A stretch of DNA of 52,038 nt from Massiliimicrobium timonense. Lineage in GTDB: Bacteria > Bacillota_I > Bacilli_A > Erysipelotrichales > Coprobacillaceae. Positions 42,488 through 51,845 of this stretch are shown here, piece by piece. A program made the translations under genes and the position numbers. Below the pieces are notes generated by a model. That model had not been told where the DNA came from and did not search any database. It worked only from the letters and a program-made list of their open reading frames with translations. Position 1 is the stretch's first letter. Every line of letters begins with the position of its first letter. The stretch covers positions 1 through 52,038 of the forward strand of contig NZ_NFLJ01000020.1 of the NCBI RefSeq assembly GCF_002160865.1, written 5' to 3'.

Positions 42488-45400
42488 ACATATTGTCTTC
42501 TTTTTTTGATCTATACTTCAACATGATCATCAAACCAAGACTTCCTCCAGCTAATATCACCATATTCATGATATTGGATGAGTCCCCAGTTTTTACAATC
42601 ACTGGTATTCTAGTATTTTCATACTGTAAACTATGAATGTTTCCAACACCTTCAAGTTGATCATCAATCACTATTTTTACAACTTCATCAGACAACTGAT
42701 AACCTTGTGGTGCTTTAGTTTCTTTAAGATAAACAATCTGACCATATGCTAAATCCGTAAAAGTCACTATTCCTTTATTGATATTGGCTTTGATTGTCTT
42801 TAATGGATTCTGACACTTTTCATCTGAATATATTGTAAATTCAAAATCATTATGAACAATGTTTTGATGTGTCTGACTATCAATCTTATTGACCTGAATA
42901 TCCGTTAAAATACGATCATCCGTCATTGTCAATATCATATCCTGTGTCTGATCCACAGTAAAAACAATTGATGATGCTTTCTTATATCCTTCTGGTGTTT
43001 TGATTTCAGTAAGTGTATAAGTTTCACCTGCTTTTAACCCTTTAACAACATGATATGTACCATCTGTCGTCCATTCATCAATGATGTTATTTTGCTGGTC
43101 AGTTATCTGTAAAATAGCATCCTTAACAATATTTCCATTATCATCTTTCTTTTGAACACTGACTCTTGTATCAATCATTGATAAGTGCATATCTTCATCT
43201 TCTTTAACGATAAATGGTATTTCATTAGCTGTCACATATCCATCAGGTGTTTTGATTTCTCGTAAAATATAAGTTTCACCAACTTTCAATCCTTCTACAA
43301 GATGTTTGGATTCATCACTAACCCATTGATCAACAATATCCTTTGTTTTGGTACTAACCACCTGTAATGTGGCTCCTTTGACAGGTTTTTCATTGGCACC
43401 TAATTTTGTCACATCTACCTGTGTGTCATTCATCACAATCGTCTGTTTGTTTTTGGACATTGTAAATTTCACATCTTTGGCATAAGTATATCCAAGTGGT
43501 GTCAAATCTTCACGATAGATATAATCTTTTCCCATGACAAGTCCTTTAATTAAGTGCGTTTGTCCATCACTTGTCCACTGTTCTACAATTTCTCCAGTTT
43601 CAGCATCTATCACAGTGTATTCTCCACCTTTGAGTTCTGTTCCATTAAGATCCTGCTTAGAGAAATATGTTTCTGTTAGCTTGTTATTGACTGTCTTTTC
43701 CACTACATATTCTTTCGTTGTATTGTCTTTCATTTCAAACACAAAGGTCACAGGTTCATCCAAAAGTACATAGCCATCAACAGTCTTGATTTCTTCAACT
43801 TTATATTGTGCTCCATCTGTTCCAAGTGGTAAATCCTTTAATTCCAGTTTTCCACTTTCATCAATCATATAAATACCATCAGTTGCAGTGTCCATATTGA
43901 CAGGTTCACCTTTTTTGTAGATGAGCTTTCCAGTTGTTGGATCAACGATATCGCTGTTAGCTGTCACTTTGAACTGGGCTCCACCAACTGCTGTGTCTTT
44001 ATCTAACTCAAATGTCTTGTGCAAAATCAAATGACCTGTTGGTTTTTCATTGACAAATGTTACTTCAATGACTGGCTGATGATCTTCATCAAAAATGATG
44101 TCCTGACGATCAGAAGAAATTTCAACCTTGATGTCATCACCTATTAAGAATCCTTCAGGTGTTTTCAATTCCTCAATGGTATATATTCCTGATTTGACCA
44201 TATCATCCAAGACAACATACCCCTTTTCATCTGTTGTCCATTCGTCTTTATAAACTAAACCGACTTTCTGTTTGACATAATTTCCGTCTTCATCTTTTAG
44301 CTTAAATGTGGCATGAGATAAAGTCACCTTTTGTCCTTGATCATCAGTTTTAACAATCTTTAGCCATGCCTTGAATGGAGCATTGTTGACCATTCTGTAT
44401 TCCATTTCCTGATCCTGATCAATGGTGATAAAGAAATCACCACTGGCATAATAATTTTCTGGTGTCTTTGTTTCCTTGACTTGATAAATACCATAAGGCA
44501 AATCAACAGATGTATCTCGTCCTGTTTGATCTGTGACGAGCACATCATACGTTTTAGCTTTTTCCCATCCATTCTTTTGAACATCTGAGTAAAGTTTGAT
44601 TGTAAATTCAACACCTGCCAAACCTTGTGTAATACCACTTGATCCATCAGAACCCATCTTAGCGACTTCAAGTTTTCCTTTGATGACCTGTTCTTTAGAA
44701 ACAACATTTTGAGTCACAACCTGTTGTGTTGAATTGGAAGATGCCAATGACACAATCTGTGGTGAATCTAATAAATATCCAACACTTGGTTTTGTTTCTT
44801 CAACACGATATACTCCCATTGGTAAGTTAGACCAAGAAATCTTCGCATTGTTGTCTGTTTTCTTTGTTCCTGTATCGCCCCAAACGCCATTACCAACTGT
44901 TTTTTGAAAAATGACTTCATCTTTTGTATAAAGCACTGTACCATCAGCCGGACTGAGAATATTGTCATTGGCTTTCAAGACATATTCTGCTTCTTTTAAA
45001 GTGGCATCACCCTGTGCACTATTACCTGTTTCTTTGTCCTGTTTTTCGAGTTCAATTTTCCCTAGAACAGGCTCATTATAGATTTCAATCGCATAAGTTT
45101 TGCCATTTTCAGTCACACTTTGGTTCTTTTCCAGTGTCACAATGACATAGTTTTGTGGTGCTTCTTTTTCAAGAATCGTATATGTTCCATAATCAAGCAA
45201 ACCTGTTTTGGCAATACCTTCATTATTTGTAGAGATTGTTGAAACAACTTGATTGCCACTTAATACTTCAAACTTTGTCCCAGCTTTCTTGACAATCTCG
45301 CCGGTTTTCTTATCTTTCTTGACAACTTGAATATAACCTTGTTTCCAGTTATTTGTTTGTGTAAATGAAGCTGTCTGTCCAGCTTTTAATTCGACTGAAT

Positions 45401-46601
45401 GAACTGTTGAATCCAAAACAAGATGATCTGGCACTTTAACTTCCTGTATATAGACAGTGGCTGGTTTTAATTGACTGATGGTTACTGTTCCATCTTTACC
45501 AGTTGTATATGTGCCTAGACTTGGATTCATATTGGCATTATAAGAGATTTTAAACTGAACATCTGAAATATAATTTCCTTTGTTGTCTTTCTTTACTATC
45601 TTTAAAGCAGACGTTCCAATCTTGATTTTAAAGAAAGCACTTGGTAAAGCTTCATCCAGTTTTCCAGCAATCGCAACTTTTTGATAACTTTCAGAACTGT
45701 CTAGACAAATAAGCTGTCTTTTGTTTAAATCTAGACTGTTGGTTGCTGAAACAGTTTTAGTATCTTCAAAAGAAGCATTGGCTGTTATTTTTAAAATATT
45801 TCCGCTTTTATCAAATGATAGCCCATCAGATTTGAAATCATATCTATCCAAGACACCATTTTGATCGTTCATCTCCATATAATAATGACTGTCATCAAAG
45901 TCCGTCATTTCATAAGTCTTGGCTAAACTTTCACTCTTAGCAGCAAAACTAGGAATTTTGCTCCAAGAAGCCAATGTTTCACTATAGGAATCATAGTATT
46001 TTTTGACATTGGATTTGGTTGTTGCATTATCCCAGTTCAATGCATTATAGACAGAAGTTGCCCCACTCGTTGTGACTCCTCGATAGCTGCCATCCGCCTT
46101 TCTTTCACCTACCATGATTTCCCATACAATGATCTGAGCAGCATACCATTGATAGGCATTACCCTTAACTGCTTTCAATGAGCCACTCGTATTGTATTCT
46201 ACATTGATTTTAGTAGGAGCAAGACTTAAAACTCTACTAATCAATATTTCTTTTTGTGAAGCACTTAAGTATTTGTTTTTCTGTGCTTCCTCAATCAAAT
46301 CAATCGTATCAGTAGGTGTATACTGTGTTCCATCATGAACAGCTTTACCATGTTCAAGACAATAAAAATACTGTCCATTTGTTGTTAAAAGGACAGTCAC
46401 ACCTTCATCATAGGCACTTTCATCCAAGATTGTACCATCATTGAGTTTGGCTCCATCTTTTGTCGTGACACCCGGTAAATAATTGTAGGTGTTCATCTCA
46501 TAAGATGCTGCGTGAACTTGACCTATGTTTAACGCAAATAAACAAGATAAAATTGATAATAAAACTTTTTTAAATCCATGAAATAGTTTATGTTTATTCA
46601 T
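42486..46601 (-). CDS. Thioester-domain surface adhesin with about ten SpaA-like repeats
   Basis: A 1371-residue cell-surface protein. The signal peptide ends near A31/A32 ('GQVHAASY'). The N-terminal part (about 70-220) has the marks of a thioester domain: C81 in 'YFYCLEHGK' and Q156 in 'YAAQIIVWEI', which can form a Cys-Gln bond that attaches covalently to host amines. About ten prealbumin-like (SpaA/Cna_B) repeats follow, each ending like 'TPEGY' or 'APQGY', with Lys, Glu and Asn set for isopeptide bonds. The C-terminus is a sorting-signal-like 'VIVKTGDSS', a hydrophobic helix and RSKKEDNM. The motif lacks the usual Pro of LPxTG. GGAGGG precedes the start. No sortase is in the window. Confidence 0.92.
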   Translation of the reverse strand: MNKHKLFHGFKKVLLSILSCLFALNIGQVHAASYEMNTYNYLPGVTTKDGAKLNDGTILDESAYDEGVTVLLTTNGQYFYCLEHGKAVHDGTQYTPTDTIDLIEEAQKNKYLSASQKEILISRVLSLAPTKINVEYNTSGSLKAVKGNAYQWYAAQIIVWEIMVGERKADGSYRGVTTSGATSVYNALNWDNATTKSNVKKYYDSYSETLASWSKIPSFAAKSESLAKTYEMTDFDDSHYYMEMNDQNGVLDRYDFKSDGLSFDKSGNILKITANASFEDTKTVSATNSLDLNKRQLICLDSSESYQKVAIAGKLDEALPSAFFKIKIGTSALKIVKKDNKGNYISDVQFKISYNANMNPSLGTYTTGKDGTVTISQLKPATVYIQEVKVPDHLVLDSTVHSVELKAGQTASFTQTNNWKQGYIQVVKKDKKTGEIVKKAGTKFEVLSGNQVVSTISTNNEGIAKTGLLDYGTYTILEKEAPQNYVIVTLEKNQSVTENGKTYAIEIYNEPVLGKIELEKQDKETGNSAQGDATLKEAEYVLKANDNILSPADGTVLYTKDEVIFQKTVGNGVWGDTGTKKTDNNAKISWSNLPMGVYRVEETKPSVGYLLDSPQIVSLASSNSTQQVVTQNVVSKEQVIKGKLEVAKMGSDGSSGITQGLAGVEFTIKLYSDVQKNGWEKAKTYDVLVTDQTGRDTSVDLPYGIYQVKETKTPENYYASGDFFITIDQDQEMEYRMVNNAPFKAWLKIVKTDDQGQKVTLSHATFKLKDEDGNYVKQKVGLVYKDEWTTDEKGYVVLDDMVKSGIYTIEELKTPEGFLIGDDIKVEISSDRQDIIFDEDHQPVIEVTFVNEKPTGHLILHKTFELDKDTAVGGAQFKVTANSDIVDPTTGKLIYKKGEPVNMDTATDGIYMIDESGKLELKDLPLGTDGAQYKVEEIKTVDGYVLLDEPVTFVFEMKDNTTKEYVVEKTVNNKLTETYFSKQDLNGTELKGGEYTVIDAETGEIVEQWTSDGQTHLIKGLVMGKDYIYREDLTPLGYTYAKDVKFTMSKNKQTIVMNDTQVDVTKLGANEKPVKGATLQVVSTKTKDIVDQWVSDESKHLVEGLKVGETYILREIKTPDGYVTANEIPFIVKEDEDMHLSMIDTRVSVQKKDDNGNIVKDAILQITDQQNNIIDEWTTDGTYHVVKGLKAGETYTLTEIKTPEGYKKASSIVFTVDQTQDMILTMTDDRILTDIQVNKIDSQTHQNIVHNDFEFTIYSDEKCQNPLKTIKANINKGIVTFTDLAYGQIVYLKETKAPQGYQLSDEVVKIVIDDQLEGVGNIHSLQYENTRIPVIVKTGDSSNIMNMVILAGGSLGLMIMLKYRSKKEDNM

Positions 46602-46667
46602 CCTTTTCCCTCCTTTTTGTGGCTAAACATAACTTTCTTGTCTACATCACCTCCTTTCATGCTAAAC

Positions 46668-46690
46668 AAAAAGACAGGTTTTCTCCTGTC
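46668..46690 (-). terminator. Terminator of azlCD
   Basis: Stem GACAGG/CCTGTC (46673-46678 with 46685-46690), followed on the minus strand by five Ts. It lies about 35 bases after the azlD stop. Confidence 0.75.
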
Positions 46691-46722
46691 ATGAAATTGA
46701 ATTGATAATGAAAAAATCCCAT

Positions 46723-47037
46723 TTAAAATGGGATCACAATTTGGGCTATAAAACTACATATCACTGTCATACAGGCTACAAAAACAAGCCCTTTTTGTCG
46801 ATAAGCAAAATAAATACCTGCCAGTCCTCCTATAAAAGCACTGACCATATTTCCAGTTGCATAAAAAATACTTGGAAAAGTTAAAGCCGATAGTACAGCA
46901 TAGGGAACATAATATAAAAGTGAGCGGATAAAGCGAGAATGAATTTCTTTTTTAAAAAAAGTTAATGGCAACATTCTAGGTAAATAAGTCATGACAGCCA
47001 TCACTAAAACAGTCATCAGCAAATAACTTGTCATCAT
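46723..47037 (-). CDS. azlD: AzlD-family branched-chain amino-acid exporter small subunit
   Basis: A 104-residue protein with four hydrophobic segments. It matches AzlD: 'TYLPRMLPLTFF', 'FIRSLLYYVPYAVLSALTFPSIFYATG', 'SAFIGGLAGIYFAYRQKGL' (parts). AzlC and AzlD together export branched-chain amino acids or their analogues. The start overlaps azlC by 4 bp (ATGA), so subunits are made in step. Confidence 0.92.
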   Translation of the reverse strand: MMTSYLLMTVLVMAVMTYLPRMLPLTFFKKEIHSRFIRSLLYYVPYAVLSALTFPSIFYATGNMVSAFIGGLAGIYFAYRQKGLVFVACMTVICSFIAQIVIPF

Positions 47038-47729
47038 TCTTTTTCCTCAATTGGATAACGCCAAGCGCCATACAATGCTGCCAGTAACGTTGCGATAATC
47101 AATTGAAATCCACTCGATAATTCTTGAAACAAAGGAGTCACATACATTAACGTTGAAAGAATAGCTGCCAATAAAACGACTTCTCCAAAAGCACGTGATT
47201 TTGAAGATGCAGGAATAATAATGGCTAAAAACATACCATATAAAGCGAGTCCCATTGCATTTTGTAAAGAGGCTGGTAATAAATTGGTTAATGTTTCTCC
47301 TGCCAGTGTTCCACTTGTCCATCCAATAATCGGTATCAGTATAAAACCTGCCATATAAGGAAAAGAGAGAGTCTTCTGTTCTAATGATGCCAGACTAAAT
47401 GTTTCATCTGTAATGCCAAAAGAAATCACCATTCTTTCAAGTGTTGACATCTTTTGATCAATCTTTTGGCTTAAAGACAGTGACATTAAAAAATAACGTG
47501 CATTAATCATCAAGAGTGTCAAAGCGGTTTCCATATAAGATGCCTGAACAAGCATTAAGGACACACCCGCAAACTGTCCTGATGATGTTAAATTTGTTAT
47601 AGAAATCAAAGTTGCCAGTCCTAACGGCAAGCCACTTGAAGCCACAAAAACACCAAAAGAAAAAGAAACCGGAAAATATCCTAAAGCAATCGGTAAAGAT
47701 CTTCTACACCCACTCAAAAATTCCTCCAT
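47034..47729 (-). CDS. azlC: AzlC-family branched-chain amino-acid exporter large subunit
   Basis: A 231-residue protein with about six to eight membrane segments. It has 'CRRSLPIALGYFPVSFSFGVFVASSGL' near the start, 'SGQFAGVSLM' and 'ARYFLMSLSLSQKI', 'SFGITDETFSLAS', all of the AzlC/YgaZ family. The start at 47729 (MEEFLSG) follows GGAGGGG by six bases; the frame upstream is longer but unsupported. It follows the PemK-like gene by about 42 bases. Confidence 0.92.
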   Translation of the reverse strand: MEEFLSGCRRSLPIALGYFPVSFSFGVFVASSGLPLGLATLISITNLTSSGQFAGVSLMLVQASYMETALTLLMINARYFLMSLSLSQKIDQKMSTLERMVISFGITDETFSLASLEQKTLSFPYMAGFILIPIIGWTSGTLAGETLTNLLPASLQNAMGLALYGMFLAIIIPASSKSRAFGEVVLLAAILSTLMYVTPLFQELSSGFQLIIATLLAALYGAWRYPIEEKE

Positions 47730-47771
47730 CAAATCCCCTCCATATATCCCTATATGATACATGAATCAAGA

Positions 47772-48293
47772 TTACTTATCAAATAAATTTTTTTCAATAA
47801 ATGTCATAATTTCTTCTCTTGATGTTAAAACTTGATAAAAAGACTTTCTTAAATCTAATCTTTGAATATCTACTGAGCGAATATCACTCAATTGAATACG
47901 ACAATATGTTATATGTGTATCAGTTTTTATTTTAATATCTTTTTCAAACAGTGGATTGACAGGTGTCGAATCTTTCTTTATAGATGTACATGGAACAACA
48001 AGCATCTTATATCCCATATCTTTTAAAACATAACACCAATGTCCATCCATTAATTCTTTAGGAAAACCTCGTCCAATATTAAAATAGGCTAATTCATGGA
48101 TATGTGGTCTTTTATGTACGTGATAGAAAGTCTGATTACAATCTCCATCTTTAACAAGATGACAATAAAAATATTCCAGCTGACTTGTTTGATGCAACAG
48201 GGCATAACTATATTTTTCAACATCATAAACACCGGATTCTTCTAATTTTTTTAAAGATTTATTCATTTCTAGTAAATTATTACGTATACTCAT
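47772..48293 (-). CDS. PemK/MazF-like fold protein, possibly toxin-related
   Basis: A 173-residue cytoplasmic protein. The N-terminal 60 residues are helical. The rest resembles the PemK/MazF barrel: 'AYFNIGRGFPKELMDGHWCYVLKDMGYKMLVVPCTS' (in part) recalls 'GxGxExxxxRPxlVl', and 'YCRIQLSDIRSVDIQRLD' recalls the MazF strand with Ser-Asp-x-Arg. No antitoxin gene sits next to it, and the azlCD genes follow. It could be an mRNA-interferase-like enzyme used in regulation, or a non-toxic binding module. AGGAGGG precedes the ATG. Confidence 0.6.
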   Translation of the reverse strand: MSIRNNLLEMNKSLKKLEESGVYDVEKYSYALLHQTSQLEYFYCHLVKDGDCNQTFYHVHKRPHIHELAYFNIGRGFPKELMDGHWCYVLKDMGYKMLVVPCTSIKKDSTPVNPLFEKDIKIKTDTHITYCRIQLSDIRSVDIQRLDLRKSFYQVLTSREEIMTFIEKNLFDK

Positions 48294-48430
48294 AATAACC
48301 CTCCTATTATATATATACGCATATTTTTCTCATTTTTCTTTTTTTTAAACGAAATTTTTTTATTTTTTTTATTTTATAGATGTGATGCAGTGATTTTTAA
48401 AATATGAAAACTATTGTTTCATCTTTCATG

Positions 48431-48436
48431 TATAAT
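48431..48436 (+). promoter_or_regulatory. -10 box of the glmS transcript
   Basis: TATAAT about 31 bases before the ribozyme cleavage site. No clear -35 is visible at the right distance. The 130 bases before it (from 48294) hold only AT-rich DNA between divergent genes. Confidence 0.5.
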
Positions 48437-48466
48437 AGCAGTGTTGATGGAGTTTTTTAAAAATGA

Positions 48467-48610
48467 AGCGCCTGGACTTTTTTCAAAGTTGACGAGGACC
48501 AGATTTATCGAAAGATTCGGCGGATGATCTGGAGGTATGATGCTACCTGAACGATGAGCAAAAATAATGAGTGATCATTAAACAAATATCATCAGGCATC
48601 ACTTCATCAT
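48467..48610 (+). ncRNA. glmS ribozyme: glmS ribozyme-riboswitch
   Basis: The self-cleaving GlcN6P-sensing RNA is easy to read: AGCGCCTGGAC with cleavage between A48467 and G48468, then AAGTTGACGAGGACCAG, a small P3 hairpin, ATTCGGCGGATGATCTGGAGGT, and TGCTACCTGAACGATGAGCAA, followed by the P4 region. All core segments known from Bacillus are present. Cleavage leads to mRNA decay when GlcN6P is plentiful. The 3' limit is approximate. Confidence 0.95.
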
Positions 48611-48641
48611 ATAATCAATTGAATATATGGAGGAAGATTTT

Positions 48642-50444
48642 ATGTGTGGAATTACAGCTTATTGTGGAAAAGGAGAAGCTTTGCCTTTTTTAATGCAAGG
48701 TTTATCTAAATTGGAATATCGTGGTTATGATAGTGCCGGTATTACAACATTAGAAAACAGTCAATTAGTCACTATCAAATGTAAGGGAAGATTGGAAAAT
48801 TTAGAAAATAAACTGAAAAGTCATCAATTACATGGACATGTAGGTATTGGACATACAAGATGGGCAACACATGGTATACCATCTAATCTCAATTCACATC
48901 CACATACCAATCAAGATGAAACAATCGCATTAGTGCATAATGGTATCATCGAAAATTATCGTGAATTAAAAGATGAACTTATCAAAAAAGGATATCAGTT
49001 TCAATCTGATACTGATAGTGAAGTCGTTGTCTTGCTTTTGGATAGTCTTTATGAAGGGGATCTTTTAGCAGCAACACAAAAAGTATTAAAACAAATCAAA
49101 GGAAGTTATGCATTATGTATTCTTTCAACACTTGAACCAGATCATATCATTGTGGCGAAAAAGGATAGCCCATTAATCATTGGAAAAACAAATGATGCCT
49201 ATGTCGCTGCAAGTGATATTCCTGCTTTATTAGAGTATACAAAAGATGTCTATTTTTTAAATGATTATGAAATGGCTGTTTTATCTTGTGATCATATTGA
49301 TTTTTACAATCATGATGGACAAAAGATTGAAAAAACTTCAACAACAATTCCTTATGATTTAGAGGCAGCTAAAAAAGATGGCTATGATACTTTTATGTTG
49401 AAAGAGATACATGAACAGCCTCATGTCATTGCAGAAACATTAAGAGGACGTATTCATCAACAACATATTGTCTTAGATGAATTAAAAGACATTGATTTTT
49501 CAAAATTCAACAAAGTCTATTTTGTAGCCTGTGGGACAGCCTATCATGCTTCATTATGTGGGGCTCATGTTTTAAAGAAAGTTGCTCATCTTCCCGTGTT
49601 AAGTGAAGTCGCAAGTGAATTTCGTTATAATGATCCATTGATTGATGAAAAGACATTAGCCATCTTTGTATCACAATCTGGAGAAACCGCTGATACTTTG
49701 GCAGCATTACGTTTAGCTAAAGAAAAGAAAGCCACAACTCTTGCTGTTGCGAATGTTTTAGGAAGCACCATTTCTCGAGATGCAGATTATGTATTGTATA
49801 CATGTGCTGGTCCAGAAATTGCTGTTGCATCAACGAAAGCTTATACAACACAGCTTGTTCTTTTAATTTTATTAGCTTATTATATAGCACAAAATTTAAA
49901 TCAGGATGTTCACGATGATGTCATTAAGCAATTACAGCTTATTCCTCAATATGTGGACAATATTTTAAAAGATGAACCTGTGTTTGCACAATATGCGCAT
50001 ATGTTAAAGGATATGCATGATGCTTATTTTATTGGAAGAAATTTAGATTATGCCAGTGTGCTTGAAGGAGCTTTAAAACTCAAAGAAGTTTCTTATGTTC
50101 ATGCCGATGCTTATGTGGCTGGTGAATTAAAACATGGTCCAATTGCCTTAATTGAAGATGGGTCTGTTGTTATTGCTGTCGCAACCCAGCCTCATATTGC
50201 TCAAAAAACAATCAGTAACATCCAGGAAACGATTGCCAGAGGAGCCCGTGTCATTTTACTGACAACACATCATGAAGAAGTTAAAAATGTACAAAACACT
50301 TACTATTTACCCGATGTTGAACCAACATTACAAGCAATTCTGGTTGCCATTCCTTTACAGCTTATAGCTTATTATACAGCTTGTCTTAAAGGTTGTGATG
50401 TTGATAAACCACGTAATCTGGCTAAATCAGTGACGGTTGAATAA
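48642..50444 (+). CDS. glmS: Glutamine-fructose-6-phosphate aminotransferase GlmS
   Basis: A 600-residue enzyme that makes glucosamine-6-phosphate from fructose-6-phosphate and glutamine, the first step toward UDP-GlcNAc. The start at 48642 gives MCGI with the catalytic Cys right after Met, and GGAGG lies eight bases upstream. The N-terminal glutaminase has 'YRGYDSAGI', 'IGHTRWATHG' and 'NSHPH'. Two SIS sugar domains follow ('ACGTAYHASLCG', 'SQSGETADTLAAL') and the C-terminus ends 'DKPRNLAKSVTVE'. It feeds GlmM at 2.2-3.6 kb. Regulated by its own ribozyme. Confidence 0.98.
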   Translation: MCGITAYCGKGEALPFLMQGLSKLEYRGYDSAGITTLENSQLVTIKCKGRLENLENKLKSHQLHGHVGIGHTRWATHGIPSNLNSHPHTNQDETIALVHNGIIENYRELKDELIKKGYQFQSDTDSEVVVLLLDSLYEGDLLAATQKVLKQIKGSYALCILSTLEPDHIIVAKKDSPLIIGKTNDAYVAASDIPALLEYTKDVYFLNDYEMAVLSCDHIDFYNHDGQKIEKTSTTIPYDLEAAKKDGYDTFMLKEIHEQPHVIAETLRGRIHQQHIVLDELKDIDFSKFNKVYFVACGTAYHASLCGAHVLKKVAHLPVLSEVASEFRYNDPLIDEKTLAIFVSQSGETADTLAALRLAKEKKATTLAVANVLGSTISRDADYVLYTCAGPEIAVASTKAYTTQLVLLILLAYYIAQNLNQDVHDDVIKQLQLIPQYVDNILKDEPVFAQYAHMLKDMHDAYFIGRNLDYASVLEGALKLKEVSYVHADAYVAGELKHGPIALIEDGSVVIAVATQPHIAQKTISNIQETIARGARVILLTTHHEEVKNVQNTYYLPDVEPTLQAILVAIPLQLIAYYTACLKGCDVDKPRNLAKSVTVE

Positions 50445-50465
50445 AAACACTTTCGAGTGTTTTTC
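50443..50465 (+). terminator. Terminator of glmS
   Basis: A compact hairpin AAAAACACT-TTCG-AGTGTTTTT that begins in the stop codon and ends in a T-run. Confidence 0.88.
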
Positions 50466-50556
50466 TTTTGGTCAAAAGTATTTCATGTGAAAAATCAATC
50501 TTTATTCTTCACAAGAAGTTATGAAATTGATATAATAGTAAACGAGGTGATGAATC

Positions 50557-51816
50557 GTGGAAAAACGTGAACCAAAAGATTTAACAAATTATGATAAACG
50601 TTTTGAAGAAGATCCAAGCTCATTTAATGATTTTCAAGCTATGGATTATGTAAAGGAATTGAAAAATCAAGGACGCACTGATGATGCAATTGAAGTAGGA
50701 AAGACTTTCTTACAAGTTGGTGAAGGTTTAAGTGGTTTTATTAATCATTATGGTTATGCACTTTATAATAAATATATCAATATTGATGAAGACAAAATCA
50801 AAGAAAAAGAAGATTTATTTTTCTCTATTGTTGATGAAATCACAAATTTATGTAAACAAGAAAAGTATTCTCCTTTAGAAGCAACAATCAATAAAGCAAT
50901 GAAGTATGTCATGAACCAGAAACCTGTGAACTATCAAAAATTATCTACTCTTTTAGATAAACTTGATGTTCAAACATTAAGCATTGATCCTTTTATCAAC
51001 AATGCTGGTAAAGAATTTGAATCTAAAAAAGAAAAATGGTATCGTTTAAAAGTCAGATGCTCATATGAGTTAGAAGATTATAAAGCCTGTGTAGAATATG
51101 CTAATAAAGCATTGACACAACCTATCAAATGGCATTATAACAACCTTAACTGGGTGAAATATTATCGTGCATCTTCACTTGTCCATTTACAAAGATATGA
51201 AGAAGCAGAAAATGAATTCTTAGCTTTAGGTAATAGAATTCCTCATGTTGATTCTTTCCAGGTTCTTTATGATTTATATATGCATACTGGAAAAGTTAAA
51301 GAAGCTTATACAAATTTGATTTATAAATTCTTTAAATCTGGATATAATCTTGATGAATTATCAACTTATGAAATGATTTTAGATATGGTTAAAACTGGTC
51401 AAAATCAAGAAATCATCAATCTAGCCAATGCTTTTGTTTATCAAATCAAAGCAGAAAATCAAAAAGAAATTTCACAAAACACTATTTTAGAACAATATCA
51501 GAATATGGATAGCAGTTCTTTATATGATCGTTTATATAATCAATTAATGGAACATCTTGATGAATATATTGATCGTTATGAAGCAAAAGTTGTATATTAT
51601 AACAAAGATAAAGAATTTGGTAGTCTTTATTTAGAAGATGATGATCCATTATTCTTTAGACAATCTGATTATATTTATGATGAAGTTGTTGAAAAATATG
51701 ATGTAGTTGAATATAGTTTAATGAAAACTTATGATTTCAAAAAACAAAAACCATCTTCAAAAGCCATTTTATTAAAAACATTATATGAAGATATTCAATA
51801 CGGTAATCTAAAATAA
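50557..51816 (+). CDS. TPR-repeat protein with cold-shock-like C-terminal domain
   Basis: A 419-residue cytoplasmic protein. Helical TPR-type repeats fill most of it, clearest at about 25-75 ('YVKELKNQGRTDDAIEVGKTFL'-like), 165-190 ('VRCSYELEDYKACVEYANKAL') and 200-260 ('ASSLVHLQRYEEAENEFLAL', 'YMHTGKVKEAY'). Residues about 343-408 match a cold-shock/OB pattern: 'AKVVYYNKDKEFGSLYLED' and 'PLFFRQSD' take the place of KGFGFI and VFVH. Key aromatics are partly kept. The start is GTG at 50557 with GAGG nine bases upstream. The combination suggests an RNA-binding scaffold; the family may correspond to DUF7017, from memory. Confidence 0.72.
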   Translation: MEKREPKDLTNYDKRFEEDPSSFNDFQAMDYVKELKNQGRTDDAIEVGKTFLQVGEGLSGFINHYGYALYNKYINIDEDKIKEKEDLFFSIVDEITNLCKQEKYSPLEATINKAMKYVMNQKPVNYQKLSTLLDKLDVQTLSIDPFINNAGKEFESKKEKWYRLKVRCSYELEDYKACVEYANKALTQPIKWHYNNLNWVKYYRASSLVHLQRYEEAENEFLALGNRIPHVDSFQVLYDLYMHTGKVKEAYTNLIYKFFKSGYNLDELSTYEMILDMVKTGQNQEIINLANAFVYQIKAENQKEISQNTILEQYQNMDSSSLYDRLYNQLMEHLDEYIDRYEAKVVYYNKDKEFGSLYLEDDDPLFFRQSDYIYDEVVEKYDVVEYSLMKTYDFKKQKPSSKAILLKTLYEDIQYGNLK

Positions 51817-51845
51817 CACGGGGTTGTGGGGTTTTGGATTATAAG

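Noticed and set aside
44360-44968. Minus-strand frames of 115 and 66 codons inside the adhesin gene
   Set aside because: They are out-of-frame shadows of the adhesin reading frame without ribosome binding sites.
42900-45600. CRISPR-like or tandem DNA repeats
   Set aside because: The repeats are degenerate and in frame; they encode SpaA-like protein repeats of the adhesin.
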